A stretch of DNA of 64,000 nucleotides, taken from positions 62,001 through 126,000 of the forward strand of contig JAGEMR010000061.1 of NCBI GenBank assembly GCA_021030915.1. The letters run 5' to 3'. A program made the translations under genes and the position numbers. The stretch's first letter is position 1. Every line of letters starts with the position of its first letter. Below, piece after piece: positions 58,541-64,000 of this stretch. The notes under the pieces were generated by a model. That model did not search any database. It had not been told where the DNA came from and saw only the letters and a program-made list of their open reading frames with translations. The DNA is from Astrothelium macrocarpum (lineage: Eukaryota > Ascomycota > Dothideomycetes > Trypetheliales > Trypetheliaceae).

Positions 58541-61500
58541 ATGGACCAAAGCCGCGATAAGTGGCTAAAGTCTGTCTTTCGAGTACGCGGCTTGCCGAAT
58601 GGTATCCAAAATCATGAAGATGTTTCCAAGCTTCTGGGTGAAAGGCTTGGTGACATTCATTCCGACAGTATTCATGTCTTTTCGCTAGCGACCACTCTGA
58701 ACGCCTGGGAAAAACCGCCATCGAAAGTGGCGACTGTTATGTTCGCTACTCCTCCTGGACTACTTCAGGAAGCTGGCGTATATGAGTGGCTAGTTCCGTC
58801 TGAGAATCTCGATGAACAGCTTCTACTGGATACAAATTTCATGGGTATGACCCCTCTGAATGATGTAGATGCTGCTCTCCATGTCGCAGAGTATAATCTC
58901 TCTTCAATGTCACCGCTTGACAGTAGACCTAAATGTTCACAGTTGCATTGCCATCTCGGGGTTAGCAAGCCATCCTTTTGGCTCATGGCAGCCAAAGGAA
59001 GCCAACAAGACCTTCATGTGGATTAGAGACGATTTACCGCGGCACCTGACAGGCACTCGGGCGATCCTTTATGGTTATGATACAAAGCTTGATAATAGTC
59101 AATCGTTTCAACGTATCTCTGACCTTGCTCAGGCGCTTGTCATTTCGCTACAAACATATGGATGGGACAAACCGCTCCCGAAGAATATTGCATTCCTTGC
59201 CCACAGCCTCGGAGGGCTCGTACTGAAAGCTGCCATTGTACAACTTGCCAAAAATCAAGACGAATCACTCAATCATCTCCTCCAGTGCATCAGGGGAGCC
59301 ATATTCTTTGGTGTCCCTAATTATGGAATGGAGCAAGCACATTTTCGGACCGTCGTTCGTGAGAGTCCAAATGAAGCATTGATAGATGATATTGATCGCA
59401 ATTCGAATTACCTTCGCCGGCTTAATGAATCCTTTAAGAACCTTTCGAACCCTCTGAAGTGCTTTTGGGCGTTTGAGACTTCAGAGTCCCCTACTCTCAT
59501 GGTAAGTCAAAGCTTAATGTATTATTATGATCTCGTCACAGTCTTAATTGCAATCAGCAATTCCCGGATGGTAAGATAGATCGAAATGGACCACCAAACA
59601 TTCTAGTAAGTCGAGGGTCTGCAACCTGCGGATTTGTGGAGACGGATCGATCGGTTACCTTTCCGATAAACGCAACCCATTCAGAAATGGTGAAATTCAG
59701 ACCAGACTCCCATGACTATCATACTGTTGTCTCAAAAATAATGAGCATTCTATCCTTGTTGCCCACCAGTGATCGGCATGCAAATGACAGTTCCCGAAGC
59801 CAAGATCAGCCCACATCATATAGCACAAGCAGTCCTCCAGCCGAATCATTAGCAAGAGCCTTTCAAAAACCCCGGAGAAGTATCTTAAGAGGTAACGTAA
59901 AGACAAACATTTGAAGCACTCAAAATGCTGAAGATGGATCTCCAGCCGAACTTGAATTGTTCAAACGGACAGCAGATCTTGCGGAAGCCGATATCGTTGA
60001 GATCGAACGCACTACATTAGTTGCAGTTAAGGACTTCATTTGTAATCTGCATGAAGAGCAAGAACAAAATGGAAATATGACATACTTGAGGAGGCTTGAT
60101 GCATTCTTACTGTCAATGGAGGAGTACTGCAGCTTTGTTGAAACTACCGAGATTTTCACCCACTCGTTGGAAGCTGCGGCATATCTATGGGTAAGTTATA
60201 CAACGCTCTGACACAAGGTATACTTGGAAAACAATGATTCATTACCTACTCCAGGGACCGATGAAATATATACTGAAGGTATGACGTTCTGCTCCGCCCC
60301 TAAGACTTGTGACGCTAACAAATGGTGTATATAGACTTCTTCCAAATTCTCAGAAGCTCTGAATTCTGTTCTCGATGCATATCAAGATATTGGGGAGCAG
60401 ATACCACCTCTTCGCGGTCTTGAATATTCAATTGGTTCAAGTCCACACATGAGGGAAGTCTTGCTCTTAATTTTCAAAGATATCCTGGCCTTCCAAGGCC
60501 AGACAATTCGCCATTTCAGACAACGGAGTAAGTAATTGGTACGGAAATCAAATGGAGTCCACAATAACGGCGATCTAGACTGGCAATTACTATTCAAAGC
60601 CGCCTGGAGAGCCTTCATGCCTACGGTTGAACACATTAAACAGAATTTGGAGCGGCATAGACTCCTGATTCTGGAGTCAGCCAACTTCACGCAGTTTCAA
60701 GAGATTCAAAGTATTCGCAACAGTGTTAATAATCTCTTTGAAAGAGAGAAAAAGGCCAACGAAAACGTCCTTGGACTTGTAGTCAAACAATGGCTATCGG
60801 CGGCCGATTGTGAAGCGCAGCAAAATCGCTATCGAAGCAAAAGATCGATTTGTCCAAACGTAGGTAGTTGGTTGCTTGAACATTCTCGATTCCAGCAATG
60901 GTTCAGTCCTGATTATTGCACGACCTCTTTACTTTGGCTGAACGGCATCCCAGGAGCTGGTACAACAAAATTGGGGTCCCAAGCCATGATTTAGTATGCT
61001 GATCATGTCCCAGGCAAGACCATTCTCGCCTCGGTAGTTGTGGATGCTGTGCGAGGGATTCCTGACGCAACCCTTGCGTTCTTCTACTGCAAGCACTCCG
61101 ATCCGGCACGAAACTCATTCATTAGTGTGGCTAGATCGATCCTAGTACAGACACTCGATCAACATCCCCATCTGTTATCTTACTTCCACGAAATGGCGTC
61201 TACGTCCGATTCTGCCGTGCTGTCCTCCGCAGTCATTGCGAAACGTATGTTGGAGACGAGCTTCAGCAGTTGTAGCAAAGTGTACATCATCATAGATGGA
61301 CTTGATGAATGTGGACGAGGTGAGAGGAAGGAGATTTCAAACTGGCTCCAAGGTGTCATTCAGGAACTACCCGCGGAACAAATGAACTCCCTCCGATGTT
61401 TAATCGTTAGCCAAGATGATGCCACTGCCCGCAAGGACTTGAAGGACTTCTCCATGATCAAAATGACGACCGAAAATCGCGAGGACCTTAGAACATTTAC

Positions 61501-63333
61501 AGCAGAATGGCAAAAGCGGATAGAGCGCAGATTCGGTGAACTACGGCCGGAGAACCGTCGGCTTGGTAACACTATCTTTGTTAGGGCTCAAGGTAAGCCA
61601 AGTTCATCTCGAACAGGAAGCGAAGCCAAGTACTTGCTAAATTCACAGGGATGTTTGTCTTCGCGGAACTACTGGCTCAGTTTCTCGAGAATCTACCAAG
61701 CCGAGAAGATCTATGTCGAGAATTGGACCCTGCCAAATTCCCTGTCAAATTAGACCACGTGTATGTGATTTACTCAGTCTCACTGTTCTAGTCAAGATTG
61801 ACTATCATGACATAGCTACGAAAGAATCATTGAACGTGTCTTCGAATCAAGAGGCGACGCTTCTGCCCTTGTTGATCGCATTTGTCAAGTCCTTGGGTGG
61901 ATCGTTTGTGCTCAGCGACCTTTGCAATGGTGCGAAATCCAGGGGGCAGTTTGCATAGATATTGACCAACAATGTGTCAATTACGATCGTAGTCTGTTGG
62001 ACTCGCCAAAAGCCCTCTTTGCGTCTCTTGTTGAATTGGAAGATGATGGTACAGTTAACCTGGTCCATGAAAGTGCCCGCGAGTGAGTGAGACATTCTAT
62101 GCTTACGACATGACAGTTGAGATAGCCGAGATCCCGCTGAACAAATACAGATTTCTGATCCGTACAAAGTTCGTCAGAACAAACGAGGTGCACTGTTCTT
62201 TGGCGATGTTGAGCATTGCATATCTTACATTTCCCCAAATGGATAATCTTCGAAGCGACGACGATGTCGTGAATGACTTGATGAATGGATCTCTCGCCTT
62301 CTATGGCTATGCATCAAGCTGCTGGGTCCTGCACCTACTGTCCGGAATACCGGATGCGAATGTAGGAGAGACTCTGATCCATTTATGCGAGACTTTGGAG
62401 ACCTTCATTGACTTACATTTCATATCGACACCAAAGCCTTTGCCGGTTCCAAAGAAGACAGGGGAATCTCTCGCACCACTACGAGCCTCGGAGTCGTATG
62501 ACCAAATTTCCCAGGCTATCGTTTGGTCCCAGAAACAGCTTGGCGTACAAAGTCAGAAACTAGATCTCGACGAAGCTCTTGACCTTCCTCGCATTACCGA
62601 GAAGATTAGATCAGTGCTCGAAGATCTGCTAATAAAGCCGGTTCCAACAACTGACTTGGAGAAACTCAAGCGATTCTATGGTCCAAACTGGTTTAAATGT
62701 CCCCGAGTCAATTGCTATTACTATCACCAAGGATTCAAAAATCTGGACCAGCGAGAATACCACATCAAGAGGCACGAACGTCCATTCTTTTGTGTTGTCC
62801 AGGGTTGTCATATGGGGATTTTCGGTCACGCAACGAAAGACGAGATGAAGAGGCATCTTTCCGACTGTCATGGAGTCGAAATGTTCGAAGAAATGGAGTT
62901 CCCGGAACCCGCAAAAGCTCAACCTTCTAATACAGCGAAGAACCCGGCGGATTTCGCATGTTCTTTGTGCTCAAAATCATACACGCGGAATCACAACCTG
63001 CAGGCTCACATCAGAAAGCAGCATCAAAACTCGAAGCTGGAGTCCATTAATTGTGAAGTTTGTGGTAAGAGCTTTGATCGCAAGTGGGAACGCGATCGTC
63101 ACCGCTTAGGACATGGGGATAAATCACACATTTGTTCTGGAACTCTGATTAATGGGGGTACATGGGGCTGTAAAACGTCGTTTGCGAGATCCGATAAACT
63201 GGCCGATCATCTGAGAAGCAGAACAGGACAGGCCTGCATTCGGCCGCTGCAGCTTGAAATGGCCCACCTTCTTCAACAGCTTAAAGGGAGCCTCACGGAC
63301 ACAGAGATGGAAACAAAAGATACGGCGGAATAA
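58541..63333 (+). CDS. STAND/NLR-like protein: esterase-like, DUF7708-like, NACHT, C2H2 zinc fingers
   Basis: Eleven exons (58541-58890, 58943-59501, 59558-59891, 59934-60190, 60255-60278, 60335-60527, 60579-60959, 61014-61592, 61649-61760, 61816-62082, 62151-63333) join to 1412 residues. In order: an alpha/beta-hydrolase with CIAISGLASHPFGSW and the nucleophile elbow AHSLGG (about residue 202); a helical segment of DUF7708 type with YLRRLDAFLLSMEEY and LWGPMKYILK; a NACHT NTPase with Walker A GIPGAGKT (about 695-702) and Walker B VYIIIDGLDE (about 788); a winged-helix-like part (QVLGWIVCAQRPLQW); and C2H2 fingers from residue 1201 on (CPRVNC, CVVQGC, CSLCSKSY, CEVCGKSF). Fungal STAND proteins of this class are signal-regulated and implicated in non-self recognition; that role is inferred. 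Confidence 0.85.
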
Positions 63334-64000
63334 ATACCCGGCATAGTTTTGTCTTTTACCGAGTTTTTTAGGCTTTGTGGACTAGATAAGGAGACTCTCA
63401 GAGCAACAAACCGCCGATAGGAGCATTTTTGAAGTCAATAAGGCCTGATCTTAAGTAAGATTATTTGTGAACGAGCGAGATTGATCGCGACTGAGTAGAG
63501 TTTGAGAACTGGCGGCGTAATACTAAGCAGCACTAAGCTGATGTTGAGCCGTGCGTGCTTTTGCTAAATCAATGTAACAAGACCGACTGGTCTGGCTGGG
63601 TGCAAGAAAACGGTGGTTTGGACCGAAAGTAGCCATCATCATCTACCATATGTCTTGTAAAGTGTTCTCTCTCACGACCCTTTTATTATTGTTGCAATGT
63701 TAGACTATCATCCATTCTGATCGTCGGTAACTCGGGGTTAATTCAGATTTCAGTAATCGCTATTGCCCATGGGAAGTTAATAAGGTAGGGGACCAAGGCA
63801 AGAAATGGAAGAAGATAGGAAAGATGGAAAGAGAATTAGTCAACGGGTCCAAGGAGCAAGGTCCACTTACACCTTTTCAGTAATGAGTACGAGGGCATCG
63901 CGATTCCATCATGAGGTTGTGGTATACTGAGGCTGTACTTCCCAGCAGTCACACGGCGTTTCCTCAGTACTGCATGGTGCAATATATGCACGTCATTGTG
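63334..64000. other. Intergenic, 3' of the NLR-like gene
   Basis: No gene or repeat is recognised up to the window end. Confidence 0.4.

Noticed and set aside
58891..58942. Apparent frameshift in the esterase domain of the NLR-like gene
   Set aside because: A 52-nt intron (GTATAA donor, TTCACAG acceptor) joins ALHVA to DCIAISGLASHPFGSW in frame.

Overview
The window is nuclear DNA of a filamentous ascomycete (Pezizomycotina). The signs are short spliceosomal introns of about 42-95 nt with GT-AG ends and CTRAY-like branch sites, fungal-only families (Zn2Cys6 regulators, RTA1, SNG1-like, NACHT-type STAND proteins) and decayed fungal DNA transposons. I cannot name the order or species. Exon joins below were worked out by hand from splice signals, phase and family conservation; all joins given keep the frame.

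Region 1 (1-6300): a SAM methyltransferase and deoxyhypusine hydroxylase (LIA1) share a divergent promoter. After a dead Tc1/mariner transposon and a two-copy tandem repeat comes a C2H2 zinc-finger gene on the minus strand. Region 2 (6300-11300): 5 kb without a convincing intact gene, holding one doubtful coding remnant, a lysine/alanine-rich relic and a GC-rich palindromic cluster. Region 3 (11300-48500): dense housekeeping and regulatory genes. These are the cohesin loader SCC2/Mis4 followed by DCC1 (both cohesion factors), a hemerythrin-like protein, CCT1, a Bud3-like Rho GEF, an SNG1-like membrane protein, a Zn2Cys6 regulator, a coiled-coil protein, a HEI10-like RING protein, a small conserved protein, GMP synthase, a second Zn2Cys6 regulator, an RTA1 transporter and a very large sterol-glucosyltransferase-like protein.

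Region 4 (48500-64000) is accessory in character: a broken DUF3435 (tyrosine-recombinase-like) gene, a 277-bp fold-back MITE with perfect 7-bp target duplications, an intact nine-exon SNF2/RAD5-like ATPase, a tRNA-like fragment, and an eleven-exon STAND/NLR-like gene. The last joins a PGAP1/DUF676-like esterase, a helical DUF7708-like segment, a NACHT NTPase and C-terminal C2H2 zinc fingers.

The most unexpected pattern is compositional. Four GC-rich islands (in LIA1, DCC1, CCT1 and the Bud3-like gene) each switch abruptly from C-rich to G-rich on the + strand, always in that order and regardless of gene direction. CCT1 carries a glutamine/glycine-rich insertion exactly at its switch point. 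Two GC-AG introns (in SCC2 and the SNF2 gene) and a P-loop codon split by an intron in the NLR gene are also notable.
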